64,000 bases of DNA. Origin: Carnegiea gigantea (taxonomy: Eukaryota > Streptophyta > Magnoliopsida > Caryophyllales > Cactaceae). The number at the start of each line of letters is the position of its first letter. Within the stretch, counting starts at the first letter, position 1. Position numbers and translations under genes: made by a program. The stretch lies in assembly GCA_029747015.1 (NCBI GenBank), contig JAKOGI010000008.1, positions 2,127,501-2,191,500 on the forward strand, written 5' to 3'. Below are positions 43,897 to 56,403 of the stretch, piece after piece. Below the pieces are notes generated by a model, which was not told where the DNA came from, made no database searches, and was given only the letters and a program-made list of their open reading frames with translations.

Positions 43897-46624
43897 GTAA
43901 CGGCCCGACCCTAATGATCATATTAATTATATTAAATTATCTTACTTACAAATTAATCAGGTTGGGCCCCGCATTCCAATCTAATATTTGTTTTCATTTT
44001 ATCTCAAATCAGCGTTCCCTTCATATATATATATATTTTTTACCATTGCAGGTTGAATTGGTAGAATGGCCTCGAAGTGAATTTTGATTACTCTTAAAAC
44101 AAAATTAAAACAGTAATCGAAAACCATGCACTCAAAACAGAACAATCCCAATTGAAAATTCATAACTCCTAAAAATACACATCCAAAATTCATCAGAATT
44201 TATAGAGAGTTTCCAGACATCCTCAGCAATGTACAGTCAAAATTTTATAATTTTTATCCAACCCAATATCCCACAATAATTCAAAACATCAACCGAATTT
44301 TAGCATGAAATTACAGGGCAGATTCGATCAAAATTCCATAACTAATAAAATACACATCTAAAATTCTTGAAAATTTACCAGAAGTGGCTTAATATCCTGG
44401 GTAACCTATAGTAAAAGTTTCAGGATTTTTTGTGCAGCCCATAATTCACAGAAATTTTAAATCTCAAGCAAGCAACCCAAAAAAAAAAAAAGGTAGTCAA
44501 CGCCGGTCAAAGTTAGTTTGACCGGCTAGTCAAAGTCGGTCAAGGACCCAAAAAAAAATCTTTGATTTTTTTCCTTTTTATGCATGTAAATAAGAGAGGG
44601 GGGGTCTCATTCACACGCACACACACGGGCAGGGGAGGGGGAAGAGAGGAGAGAGAAAGAAGAGAGAGAAGAGAGGAGAGAGAAAGAAGAGAGAGAAGAG
44701 GGGAAGGCGGACGAAAAAGAAATTAAGGTTTTGGGTCTTGGAGCAACTTTAAGGTGAGTAACTATTGCTTCCTTGATTTACGTTTGATATTTTATGATTT
44801 AGTATATTGAGAATATTCATGTCAGGCGGTAGTCGTCAACCGTATAAATTCATGATTATTCATATATTGAAAATATTCATGTCAGGCGGTAGTCGTCAAT
44901 CGTATAATTATAATATGCATGTATTCACAGGGGTTTCAAAGTTATGAAACTGGAAAAAATTATCTGATGAGTCTATGCTAAAGTGCGGGTAATGTTGTGA
45001 TTATTGTGAGCCATTGGATTAAACGACATTGTGACCATTTTATGGAAGAATATACATATTATTTGGAGATTTACGATCAAATTCATGAATTTTGGGTACA
45101 CACCTTTAGAGTCATGAATGCTAAATGTGGATGTTGGGAATATTAATATGTGGGATAGGAATATTATGGTTGACGAAATGTGACTATACGAGTTCACTAT
45201 GTAACGTTTTCGGGGAAAAGAGTTCATATCTTGACTAAGGTCGTTCCAGAACATTCCAGAGTTATGGCCATAGTCGCGACTGTCATGATTATATGATTTA
45301 CAGTAAGAAACCAGGAATTACACCGAAGACATTAATAAAAATTCGGATAAAAATAAAATGGCCGTAATTTAAATTATGCAATGACCAAAAAGAGAAACAT
45401 TAATAACAATAACCCATAATGAAAATAATTTCACAAAGTAGGGACAAATAACGAATTTACACTACTTACAAGAATATGGCCGTTACCCCATTACACATTT
45501 ATCATGTTCATTAAACAAGTGGTTGCAGTATAAAAGACAGAGATTTAAATTATCTATTAAAATAAGGTATTCAAGGTCAGATATGAGAATAAAACAAAGT
45601 AGAGTCAAGTCAATGCCTTTTACATATAACTCAAGGACTTCAAATTATTGATCAAACTAAGAAATCCCAACAAATATCATCACCTTGCACTAACCACAAG
45701 AGAATTACATATGTAAAGCAGGAAGGAGGCCACATCTGTCGGTTCAAACTGCCAGCGCACATTTTTCATTACAAAGGAGAGAGAATCTCAAGGATCAGGT
45801 ACGTGCATTGCCTATGTTCTTCAAAAAAAACTCACAGTGTTCACAGCAATGGACAATCAATACAAAATGCATTTAATGAATCAATTTCTCAATATTTTTG
45901 TCACATAAACAAGTGGCACCGCCAATTATCATCAGGGCTTATGCCCATCAATGATCAAGGCTTATGCCGACCAATATACCCGCGTGCGGCGTCAACTCAG
46001 GCTTCTCGATGGGCCTGGGGGGTGAGCACCCAAAGTATGATCGTTTCAAGATGTACATCGACCAAGGGGTTCACTTTCAGATAATAATCAGCAAGTCAAT
46101 TTCAATTCGTAATGCTCTCTCTCCTGTTTGCAAAGTAAAATGTTTTGAAATGCGGCTGGCCCAACGAATTTCACATAAAATTTATTTTACTGCATGGGAT
46201 TGTATGTATTGGGCTTTGGCTCACCATTCCAATGTTTTATGTTTTTTGTTTTAGGCGTGGGGAGAATCGAATAGTCATCCTCATGTGGCACCAGAAAGCA
46301 GCAAAATAATGGACATTACTGATCGCCAGCTAGGCAACGCTCACAGTGATGATAGGTTAGTAACCTGGGGACTGTGTGATGTTACTTTATGAAACATGAA
46401 GATAATAATGATTAGCATGGGTACATCAAGTTATCACATGGGAGATAAACGGTATGAGTAGGCAAATATTTATTTTAGATGATTTCAGAGGTTTAGTAAA
46501 TCAGAGAGTCTTGTTCCATGCCGAAACGGCGGTAATACCTCCAATCAAAAGCTTCCGCTACAAATCACCAGTAAATAGGCGATTAAGCTACAGTAATCAG
46601 ACATTAACAATTGGGGGCGTTACA
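43897..46624 (+). repeat. Left LTR, 2.73 kb (TGTAACG...CGTTACA)
   Basis: Bounded by inverted ends TGTAACG and CGTTACA, followed at once by a PBS. It contains a purine-rich block of 27-bp repeats at 44,644-44,697 and a 64-bp-scale repeat of TTCATGTCAGGCGGTAGTCG at 44,817 and 44,877. The small frames in it (45,803-46,254) recur in the right LTR and, diverged, at 62,510-62,773, but resemble no protein I know. Confidence 0.75.
44627..44702 (+). repeat. GA-rich tract with two 27-bp repeats
   Basis: Units 44,644-44,670 and 44,671-44,697 are identical. The tract lies upstream of AGGTGAGTAACT (44,752), a splice-donor-like site. Confidence 0.85.
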
Positions 46625-46628
46625 GTTA

Positions 46629-46642
46629 TGGTATTAGAGCTC
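46629..46642 (+). other. Primer-binding site
   Basis: TGGTATTAGAGCTC, five bases after the LTR end; one change from the initiator-Met tRNA PBS TGGTATCAGAGC. Confidence 0.75.
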
Positions 46643-49600
46643 GGGTTTAGCATCAATGTGAGCCATAGGGATGTCCATGCGGTAAACTAGATCAGGACGA
46701 TAAATATGTAATCATGAATTTATACGTCTAAGTGCATCAGGGAAATGTTTTGGGTCTATCGCAAAGTTACAAAAATGAGAATGTTGAGAACCTACCACAG
46801 GGGCATGGATGTTTTAGCAGAATCATTGAGTACAAGTTGCACTGTTGGGCACTTTAGTTTACGTGACACAAACTGATCTTGTATTGATGTGATGGGACAA
46901 GATGAGATGTCACACCGAAGGGGTATGGTTAAGGCACCTATGAAGTATATAATCCGTTAGGGGCTATTGATTACTAGGTGCCACTGAGTCATTATTCCTC
47001 AGACACAGGTTTGGCAGTGGCAAAGGCAGTTAGTAATAAATGTGTGGGGGGATAGTTTTATTTGAAATTCAGGTCACTGACCTAGCTTATAGAAATATAT
47101 CTACATCCATTTCGGCAATCCACATCGGGAACGTGTGGAAAAGAATTCTATAGTATGGTTAGGTCGATAATGACTCCCCCTATTCACTAAAATTTACAGG
47201 TACTTGGAGACTACCATGAATTTGGAAAGTACCATGAGTGGGGTTTCAGTGGTATCTTTCGGAAGACACGTGACAGCAAATAATGTTAGAGCACGCACAT
47301 GTAGAATGAAATGATGAATTAGATCGTTTTCAATACAATTTTGTGGACATTGTCAGTGGTAAGGAATATCAAGATGCCTATGCTAATGTACATAAGTTAA
47401 ATAGTGATGTTAGTAAATGATTATATGAAGAAACGGTTGCGGATACATGGTTAGTGAGGTATCCACAGACCTGAAACAAGAATTACATGGGGAGCAAAGT
47501 GGTACCAATTGGCGCATGAAACATTCACGACGGGTTAGTAATAGCGTGAGGAGTTAACTTCCAGTAGGCTCTGGAATTACGCAATTTTGAGGGTTAGGAA
47601 CCTTATCATGGGAATCATGCTTCGTGTTCCCCACAAAAGTCTTAGTGGACATTATAATCTCTACACTGGATTTTACATCTTCTTTGGAGATCCAGAAAGA
47701 AAGACATGAATTGTCTAATGCAGATTATTCAGTAGCAATTGGAAATAATTGATATTGTAAGAAAATTACAAGATATAGTGAGGCAGGCAAATTCGATCAT
47801 GTACAAAAGTATATTTGGGTTTACAATTGAAGTTAATCAGTGATCAAGGATTAAAGAAAGACGGTAGCAATAACAAGGATCAGGAAAAGACGATCATTTA
47901 CAAATGTGAAACCGTAAAAAATTAAAAAAAAAAAAAAGGGTTGAGGCTATACCAACCATATCTATGGGTTGTTGTTTTGTGGAAACGTAACCACTGAACC
48001 TCCTTGCCAGAAGACAGTAAGATCTTGGGAAACAAGTAATCATTGGAGATAGGATTGAACATTGGGGACGGTCGACGTCTTACTAAATATGTTGGTAGGA
48101 AATTGATGAGATAAATTAAGCATACATATATCTGTTGGTTGCTGGGTTGTATAAACATATTGCAAGTAAAGGTTGAGATGTCAAGTTGCAAAGGAGCACT
48201 TTCATAACTAACACACCTTCAGGTACAATGATAAAGGATTGAGGGGCACCCAAATCCATGGGAGATCTGGGTATCAATCAAAACCCTGGCACCCTTCCCT
48301 TGGTCCTTTCAAGTTCTCAAAACCTTAGCGACACGAATTCCAGTGTTGATCCAAATGAGAATCCACTGATCTTTACGCATTTGCTAATAGGCCCCCCTAT
48401 CTGCCTAAATAGCATTCTCGACACCCTTCTTAACCTTTTTGGCTACCACCCTTATTATCCAATAACATATGTTAACCCCTTTCTATAAGGGTTTGCAAAC
48501 TATGCGATCGTTGCGGCAATGCTTCATTTCCCATCCCCTCCTCCATTGCATTGTCTCAAGATTGCTTACCTTTGCTCAGCTTATTTACTAAGGCTATTCA
48601 TTCAATGATAACGTGATCTTTTCCTTCCCCTTCATATCCAATCATCACGTGGATAACTGCTCTTTTATTATTTTGATTTTGGATCCGTGCACAAGTTTTG
48701 GATACTATGCATTTCATTCTTATTGCCCTCCGTGTCTAACTTGTTCATACTTATCGCTTATATCCACTCTACCTACATCGCGGGCATAATTTCATTATCC
48801 TGTGTTTTCCAAATCTGTCATCGGTTCCTGTCAATAAATATCTCACATCGGTCATGTTCTCAAATGCATTTAGCCAATGCTCCACTTCATTTTTAATCAT
48901 CTTGATTTATATACTGGTATCATTTCCTTGCTATTCCACCCCCTCGACCCCGAGCATCTGCTCAACAGATCTTGATGGATATACGAAATCTTACTGATCC
49001 ATTTGTCGTTTGCATTAATGCTGCTGTTCCAATCGGTTCTTATGTTTGCTCCATCCTTAACCTTTGCCTTTACTAACAACACCTGGCCCTTCCTTAATTT
49101 CATACTCCTAGAAAATAAGGTGTGTGTACCTATTTCCGGCATTCTTCGTTATGTCCGGGCAACCTGTTGTTCACTATGAAACCCATTCTTGCTCAATTTT
49201 TAGCGGATGTCAGCATTCTCAAACTTTTGGCTTTCCTCTTTCTCTTCTTCAGTCCCTCAATATTTGCATAATCCATAATAACACGTCGCCACTAACCACT
49301 CACTAATCAGCTAAGCAGTATGCCTATTGGGACATAAAACGCCATTCCTTTGCCAAATATGAGAGTATCCTGGCTATATCAACCCCAACACACCTAGATT
49401 AGGGATGAAAGGAAGAGCGTAGCAGACTTTGGAATTGTTAAACTACATACATCACCTTGTTACCTCCTAATATGAAAATTTATGCCTCCCCAACACCTTC
49501 TTAAACACAAGCACCTCATAAGTTGGAGTAAGCTGGCTAAGCATGAAATACAATTACATTCATACATTTAAGTGAAGGAACACAAAAATATCGAATTCGT

Positions 49601-50594
49601 TGGTCAAATATGATCCTCAGAGCTGTTTCATACGCATAACTCAATCAAATAGATAAGTATCAATTCGACGTTACATTTAAGCCATCCCAGCTTAACTATT
49701 CATACCTTTTAAGTTTAACATGAATCAAGTCTCTATTTAAGCATAAATGATTCACCCACAAGTCAGCAATCCAGTTATCTCACCTCAGCTTGGTTTACTG
49801 TGCCTAGTACATGCTCTATCCATTCACACCCAAATTCGCCTAGTGGCGCAATCGAGCTAATGGTGGTTAAACGATCACCTTATTGGATACTCCAATCCTT
49901 TATTATCATATTTCATATTCCGTATTTTATAAAGACCGCATCATGCGTTACATCAAACCAATAAGGTACAATAATACTTATAGCTGCCGCTCATATGACT
50001 CAGGAATCTTCTCTTATAAATATGTCCTCATTATGCACTTTATCTCCAAATGGCAAGCAGCCATTAATTTCAACTTCTTGCTTTATAGAACCATCCCAAG
50101 CTACTGTCAACATCATTTAAACTATTATTTCATTGACTTGTATCAACCCTCTACTGACCCAGGGCTATGCTTGCCGAATATAATCAGCTTTTCAGTCTCT
50201 TTGATCTTCTAATTAAAAGAATATATTTTTCATCCCGTCTATATTCCGTACTAACTTCTTCAACGGAGCTACTAATCTAATCTCAACCTCAAATTCAGGA
50301 TACCAAAATGCTAATAAGACACATCTCAAACCCGCAAACCAACATGACACACACAAAACGGACGAACCTACGAACCTATCCAGGACAAATGTTCATTCGG
50401 GCACACGGGAACAAGCTTCTAAGGAACAAATCCACGATCATAGGAATGCAAATTCATGGTGTTGACTTCACTATTTATTTCTTTCATGAGCAATGATTCA
50501 CACCACCACCATGCCCATTGCTCTCATCCATAAGTATGCTCTGCACATTGATTTGAGACTTTTTCACAGGAGCTTCTGCAGGCCAAATCCAAGA
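46643..50594. other. Internal region without coding capacity
   Basis: No gag, protease, integrase or RT motif was found in any of the frames given for either strand. The first 1.6 kb is G/A-rich and the rest C/T-rich on the plus strand, which suggests a composite origin or an inverted segment. Confidence 0.55.
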
Positions 50595-51680
50595 TAGGGA
50601 TTTAAATTATCTATTAAAATAAGGTATTCAAGGTCAGAGATGAGAATAAAACAAAGTAGAGTCAAGTCAATGCCTTTTACATATAACTCTAGGACTTCAA
50701 ATTATTGATCAAACTAAGAAATCCCAACAAATATCATCACCTTGCACTAACCACAAGAGAATTACATATGTAAAGCAGGAAGGAGGCCACATCTGTCGGT
50801 TCAAACTGCCAGCGCACATTTTTCATTACAAAGGAGAGAGAATCTAAAAGATCAGGTACGTACATTACCTATGTTCTTCAAAAAAAAACTCACAATGTTC
50901 ACAGCAATGGACAATCAATACAAGATGCATTTAATGAATCAATTTCTCAATGCTTTTGTCACATAAACAAGTGGTATCGCCAATTATCATCAGGGCTTAT
51001 GCCCATCAATGATCAAGGCTTATGCCGATCAATATACTCGCGCGCGGCGTCAACTCAGGCTTTTCGATCGGCCTGGGGGGTGAGCACCCAAAGTATGATC
51101 GTTTTAATATGTACATCGACCAAGAGGTTCACTTTCAAATAATAATCAGCAAGTCAATTTCAATTTGTAATGCTCTCTCTCCTGTTTGCAAAGTAAAATG
51201 TTTTGAAATGCGGCCGGCCCAACGAATTTCACATAAAACTTATTTTACTGCATGGGATTGTACGTATTGGGTTTCGACTCACCATTCCAATGTTTTATGT
51301 TTTTTGTTTTAGGTGTGGGGAGAATCGAATAGTCATCCTCCTGTGACACCAGAAAGCAGCAAAACAATGGACATTACTGATCGCCAGCTAGGGAACGCTC
51401 ACGGTGATGATAGGTTAGTAACCTGGGGACTGTGTGATGTTACTTTATGAAACATGAAGATAATAATGATTAGCATGCGTACATCAAGTTATCACATGGG
51501 AGATAAACGGTATGAGTAGGCAAATATTTATTTTAGATGATTTCAGAGGTTTAGTAAATCAGAGAGCCTTGTTCCATTCCGGAATGGCGGTAATGCCTCC
51601 AATCAAAAGCTTCCGCTATAAATCAACAGTAAATAGACAATTAAGTTACAGTAATCAGACATTAACAATTGGGGGTGTCA
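50595..51680 (+). repeat. Right LTR, 5'-truncated
   Basis: Closely matches 45,541-46,621 of the left LTR (same order, few differences), then ends GGGGGTGTCA instead of GGGGGCGTTACA. Confidence 0.85.
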
Positions 51681-51897
51681 AGGAATATTGGTTTTAGATT
51701 GTCAATTTTTTAATTATTTTCGTTTCTTGGCATGATGTACGTGAACTGCAAAGTACAATTCTCATACAAAATGGGATGCAAACCAAACGTGATATCTTAT
51801 GTACCTTAATCCAATGCTTAACTACTATGTCAAGATTTAATGAAAAACTTATTAAATTTAATACATCACAAACTATTAGTATTTTGCCATTGTCATA

Positions 51898-52952
51898 TCT
51901 TATCTTATTGTCTAAAAAGAGAATGAGACAAGTTACTATTGAGGGCAATTTTATAATCTAATGGGTATTTTGATTATTTTAAGTTAATGCTTATTATCTT
52001 AATTAATAGTTAAATGAGGGACATTTTGGTAATTTTATATATATTTATGATTCATCCTACAACATGAGTTATTATTGTAAGCAATAGTAAAATGGGGTAA
52101 TTTAGTAAATTTATTCAACTTTCCATACTTTTCAAGTGGCAATTTTGACTTTACAATGCAAACTCTACTTTTTTATGACTTTTATTGAAAATAAATAGTA
52201 TTTAATCAAACATCTTGAAAATAATATTTACTACAAACTAAATAAATGTTTCTAGGGTTTGAATTTTTTAATGAGCTGAAAGATAGCACTATGAGTGTAG
52301 GGTTTTCTTCTTTTTTTGGTTAATTGATTATGTTTACAAGGGGTAATATTAGTTTTTTAATAAAAAATTATTTTGTATAATGTATTTGATGAGATGGAGT
52401 AATTTAGTACTCTTTCTCCCAGCTCTTGTTTAAATTGGTTATTTTTTGGATTAAATTATATGAATTTTGTGAAGATTGAATTAACCCTTGTTGTTTCAGA
52501 ATGAGCATTAACTTAATTTAAATTGAATAAATCAAAAGGATGTGAATAGATTTTTTTATTACATTTTATTATTATTCCCATCTTACGTACTATGGAACAT
52601 GCTGTCATGGAGATTGTTCTACCTACTTATTTGCTCCATCCTCTGTATTTCTAAATTTTTTAAATTAATGTTACTATTGTACTTTTTCTATTGATTCACC
52701 TAAGCTTAACAACTTATGTTATACTAATATCTCATTTAAATTCATTAGCATGTCTTATCCAAGCTCACACTATTTTAAAAATTCTTAATTTAATAATTTA
52801 AAGTTATAAATTGAATTTAATTAACATCTTATCTATTTTTGAAGAATCACAAATTTTAATTGAACAAATTTCACATTGTTACTAACAAGTTTTATAATTA
52901 ACTTATCTAACTAAACTTATTCGCATGCAAAGCACGCGAGTTCTCACCCTAG
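51898..52952 (+). mobile_element. Non-autonomous Helitron (1,055 bp)
   Basis: Begins TCTTATC after an A and ends CACCCTAG before a T, the Helitron A|T target. Ten bases before CTAG is a hairpin: arms CGCATGC (52,922-52,928) and GCACGCG (52,932-52,938), loop AAA. Uninterrupted paralogous sites at about 32,190 and 61,010 read CATATATACACAA. There is no target duplication and no Rep/helicase frame. This fits a plant Helitron closely. Confidence 0.87.
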
Positions 52953-53409
52953 TATTCATAAAGGGGAATAAAAAAGGCATATTAAAAAAAACTATCAATT
53001 TGATACAATTATATTTTGCATGAGAGAATTTTTTTAACTTTTTAATATTTTTATCAACAATTTTATTTTTTAATTTTCACTTTGGTACCAAATTTGTATT
53101 TTTCAAAATTAACTCCCGTACAAGAATACGACACAAATTAGTTAAAATAAAGTAACATAAATTTGATTTCAAATGAAAATTAAAATAAAATTTACATATT
53201 CCTCTAATGATTAAAACAGCTCTTATCTAGAGTGTCTAAATGAGAATATTTCTAGCACTTAGAGGGGAAAAAAAAAGAGAAAAAGTAAATACCTGAAGCG
53301 TTCAAAGTCGCAATCCAATAACAAAGAGCACATTCTATTTATGGTGTCTAATATTTATATCGCTGATCCAAAATCCTGAACCAATTCACACTGCTAACCT
53401 AGCTGCGCT
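52953..53409. repeat. Unit C tail, right part
   Basis: Paralogous to 32,195-32,649. No gene recognised. Confidence 0.5.
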
Positions 53410-53770
53410 GGCCCGTCCAATGACTATACGTATGGGTCCCAATGCAATCCTAGTTTATCTCTTTACCCAACCCGATCCGCTTCTGTGTCCGGGTGAGGAA
53501 TCAAGTTTCGCGGCTTTTAAACCCCCCCCCCCCCAAAAAAAAAACTCCTCTCCTCTTTTCCCTTAAAAAAAAGAAAAAGAAAAAGAAAAGAAAGACACTG
53601 TCAGTGTCAAGATCTTTCTTAGTTCTACAAAAATGGCGGTTCCACACCTTCTTCTCTTTCTCTCTCAAATTTTTGAAGAATTCCACGAAAATATGACGAT
53701 TTTGCCACTTACTTCACACTTCCAACTCTACACTGTCATTTCTTGTTAGTTGTAGTTCTGACAGGGTAAA
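53410..53770 (+). repeat. 5' module of unit D with 38-codon frame
   Basis: Homologue of the 780 module. Frame 53,633-53,749 (MAVPHLLLFLSQIFEEFHEN start) with GGGTAAATG after it; C13-A10 junction at 53,522-53,544. Confidence 0.6.
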
Positions 53771-54801
53771 TGAAGAGGAGATTGCGGGCAGAACTTGCTT
53801 CTGATTTTCTGGTGTATCCTTTTAGTTTTTTTTTCCCCTGTTTTTGAATTCTTTGTGTCAATGCTTTGCATTTTTCAATTATTTAGCAACTTATATAATT
53901 TATAGTTCATTTCATGGTTAGATTATCATAATTCTATGATAATTGTTGGCTGATTGATCGTTCAAGCTTCCATTTAGGGCTAAATGGCCGAAAGTTTGGT
54001 GAATCAAGGATTATGGCTTTTTGATTGATGATGGACTAGGAATTTCCTGCTAATTTCTATCTGGTTGCACTACACGCCTATTTCAATGTTGAAAGGCTAG
54101 TGTAATTGGATGTTTTTTTTTAGATTTTGTGGGCTACTGCTGGTAGGAGTCTAAGACTGCTCTTGAGATAGTAGATCTGCAAGTTTATAGGTTGCACAGC
54201 AAAGAGAAGTGAAGCAATACTAGGCCAGATGATTCAGGGAAATGCAAGTAAGATTCTCCATTATAGCCTAGATGTCGTAACTCGTTTATTTTAAATTTTC
54301 ATCTGAAACTTGCAAGTCCTCTTTTTGTTTGTAGGGTAAGGCTGTTTGCTGCTTTATCTCCACAGTCCTCACATCCTGCACAGACGAGAACCATATTAAG
54401 TGTTGCTCTTGTAGTTTTTTGAAGCATCTCTCTCTAAAGGGTAATGTTGGATACATCGAGATCTTGCACATCAGCTTTCATGGGATCCACATTGAGCTGT
54501 GGTTATTGGACTTTCCATTTTACTAGATTGGGCTTTCGTGCCATGTTTTGCACTTCACTTAAGCATGTTTTTATTGTGCTATTTCTCCAATGAGTTATAT
54601 TTCTATTTGAGCATGCTTCGGGCCACAGTTTCTTTTAAGTTTTTTAAATGCTAATGGTGAGAAGTCCTTATGAACATCAATCACATCGGATATAAGCAGC
54701 AAAGAGGAACCGGCCACTGATGATGTTAATCCTAAGAATGTGAACTAAGTCTTGATGAAGAACCTCCTTGTATTCTCTAAGCAAGCTGAGTAGCTTAGCA
54801 C
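53771..54801. repeat. Unit D upstream spacer
   Basis: Paralogous to 32,960-33,610 and, in part, 38,000-38,480. No gene recognised. Confidence 0.5.
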
Positions 54802-54804
54802 TTT

Positions 54805-55041
54805 GGGCCTGTTCTTTTCGTAGGTAAATTGGGGTGGGTAAAAGGGTGAAGTAGGTCGAGGTAGGTTGAAGTGGATAGAGGTGGGTTGAAGCAGGTTGAA
54901 GTAGGTTGAATTTTTTTTATGTAATAAATTGAACTTGGTTAAAATAGTAGAAGTGAGTTGAAGTGGGTTGAAGTTGATTGAAGTGGGTTGAAGTGGGTTG
55001 AGATTGGCATTTTAGAATTGACCCACGAAAAGAACAGGGCC
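54805..55041. mobile_element. Tourist-like MITE with decamer repeats (237 bp)
   Basis: Terminal inverted repeats GGGCCTGTTCTTTTCG and CGAAAAGAACAGGGCC (one mismatch) flanked by TTT and TTA. Paralogous sites at about 22,130 and 33,615 are uninterrupted. The interior contains many near-copies of GGTTGAAGTG. Confidence 0.8.
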
Positions 55042-55609
55042 TTAGTTCAACTTTTTTGGCTTTGATGCTCTAGTAGTTTGTGGTGGCAGTTCTTATCTGA
55101 CATATATTCGTCTGAGTTCTGCTTGCGTGATTATTTGTGCTTTTCTTCAACTTACGACAGCATCCTACAATAGTGGCTGGATATGTGGTTGGATGGGGAT
55201 ATTCTGCAGACACATTGGAGTTCAGACCTCTGGAATTTGAAGACACAAAGTCCCAAGTTCAGAGAGACCACAGTCTTCTGATTCTAATAAGTTGAATATA
55301 TTTGAGTCATAGTTGTCCTGTTTTGAGTTCCTTTTTTTGAGTTCACTGCACATTACTGATTGTTGCAAATTATAGTTGCATAGAACTCCTGCTAGATTAA
55401 TTTGCTTGTTATGGTATGTCGCTGGGTTTTTCACAGTAGAAGTTCTTCAAATTTCTTACGAGGAGTCCTTTATAAAACTAATTGGTGTGCAGTTCTTCCA
55501 CACGTTATAGTTGTTAAATTTGATTGAAAGGCCCTTTTTTTGGGGGGGGGGGGGGTCAGGCCCCAGGGGGAATGGCTTTTCACAGCCTCTATGCTTATTA
55601 TAGGAGCAA
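55042..55609. repeat. Unit D spacer before U6-3
   Basis: Paralogous to 33,615-34,110; T7-G14 junction at 55,535-55,555. No gene recognised. Confidence 0.5.
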
Positions 55610-55653
55610 GTCCCACACGGCGATTTCATGAAACTTGTTTGATGTTTATATTT
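55610..55653 (+). promoter_or_regulatory. U6-3 promoter (USE + TATA)
   Basis: USE GTCCCACACGG at 55,610-55,620; TATATTT at 55,647, 28 bp before the start; gap 26 bp. Confidence 0.87.
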
Positions 55654-55674
55654 GTACAGAGCAGGCTTGTGGTT

Positions 55675-55694
55675 GTCTCTACGGAGACATCTGA

Positions 55695-55726
<32 letters not shown>

Positions 55727-55776
55727 GGCCCCTGCGCAAGGATGACACGCACAAATCGAGAAATGGTCCAAATTTT
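55675..55776 (+). ncRNA. U6: U6 spliceosomal snRNA (U6-3)
   Basis: 102 nt, identical by eye to U6-2 except that the 5' hairpin loop is UACG instead of UUCG. Both belong to the stable UNCG tetraloop class, so structure should be preserved. ACAGAGA box, AGC triad and 3' stem are intact and an eight-T run follows. Probably functional. Confidence 0.92.
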
Positions 55777-56403
55777 TTTTGTACTTTCACGATAAATTTT
55801 TTTAAAATGAAATTGCAATACAGGATTTGTTTGCTGTCAATTTAAATGGTTCATTTATTTAGCAAATTATACTGGAGGAATCTCTGTCTCTGTCTGCCTG
55901 AAGATCATGTAGTTCTCTGCTCGTGTGCCTTAGGAGATAGCAGTTTTGGAAAATCCTTTGGATTGTCCCAATGTCGCTGAGTTTTCATTTATGTGTATTA
56001 TGATGGCAGCGCAATGTAATCGTTCTAGTCTCTGTAGTTTGCACTGGCCACTACCAAATCTTCTCTATCTTGTTAGAGGCTTATACTAGGTGATAGCACT
56101 GGGAGGACCCATCCAGCGATCCAGATGAAAATTTCTGTGCAGCATCCTCTCTGTTTTTGTGTTTTAGTAGTCTTTTGGCTATGTGCTGTGAAATCTGGGT
56201 TGCGCTTTCCTTTGGTCTATTTATAGTTTTCATTGTTGGACTCGCAATACTTTCTCCCCGGTTAGAGTTTGCATTGTGATCCCTTGGCTCCTGCATTTAT
56301 AGTTATTCAAGCTTAGATTCCAAGCTAGCCACTTTAGTGAAAATCAGAATATTAAAGCTCGGAAGATTAAAGCTAGAATGAGTGTTCAGACTGGAATTGG
56401 GTC
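55777..56403. repeat. Unit D spacer between U6-3 and U1 copy
   Basis: Paralogous to 22,921-23,504. No gene recognised. Confidence 0.5.

Larger units (their letters stand above)
43897..51680 (+). mobile_element. Non-coding LTR-retroelement-like insertion
   Basis: Array sequence stops at about 43,896 (AAATATCTCT) and resumes at about 51,681 (AGGAATATTGG); units B and D are continuous there. It consists of a complete left LTR, a PBS, about 3.9 kb without recognisable gag or pol, and a right LTR missing its 5' 1.6 kb. Base composition flips near 48,240 from purine-rich to pyrimidine-rich on the plus strand. It could be a LARD-type non-autonomous element or a rearranged gypsy element. No clean target duplication is visible because the right end is eroded. 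Confidence 0.7.

Noticed and set aside
45803..46254. Frames inside the LTR, repeated at 51,022 and 62,510
   Set aside because: Shared because the LTR is repeated; the reading frame differs between copies, so no protein is supported.
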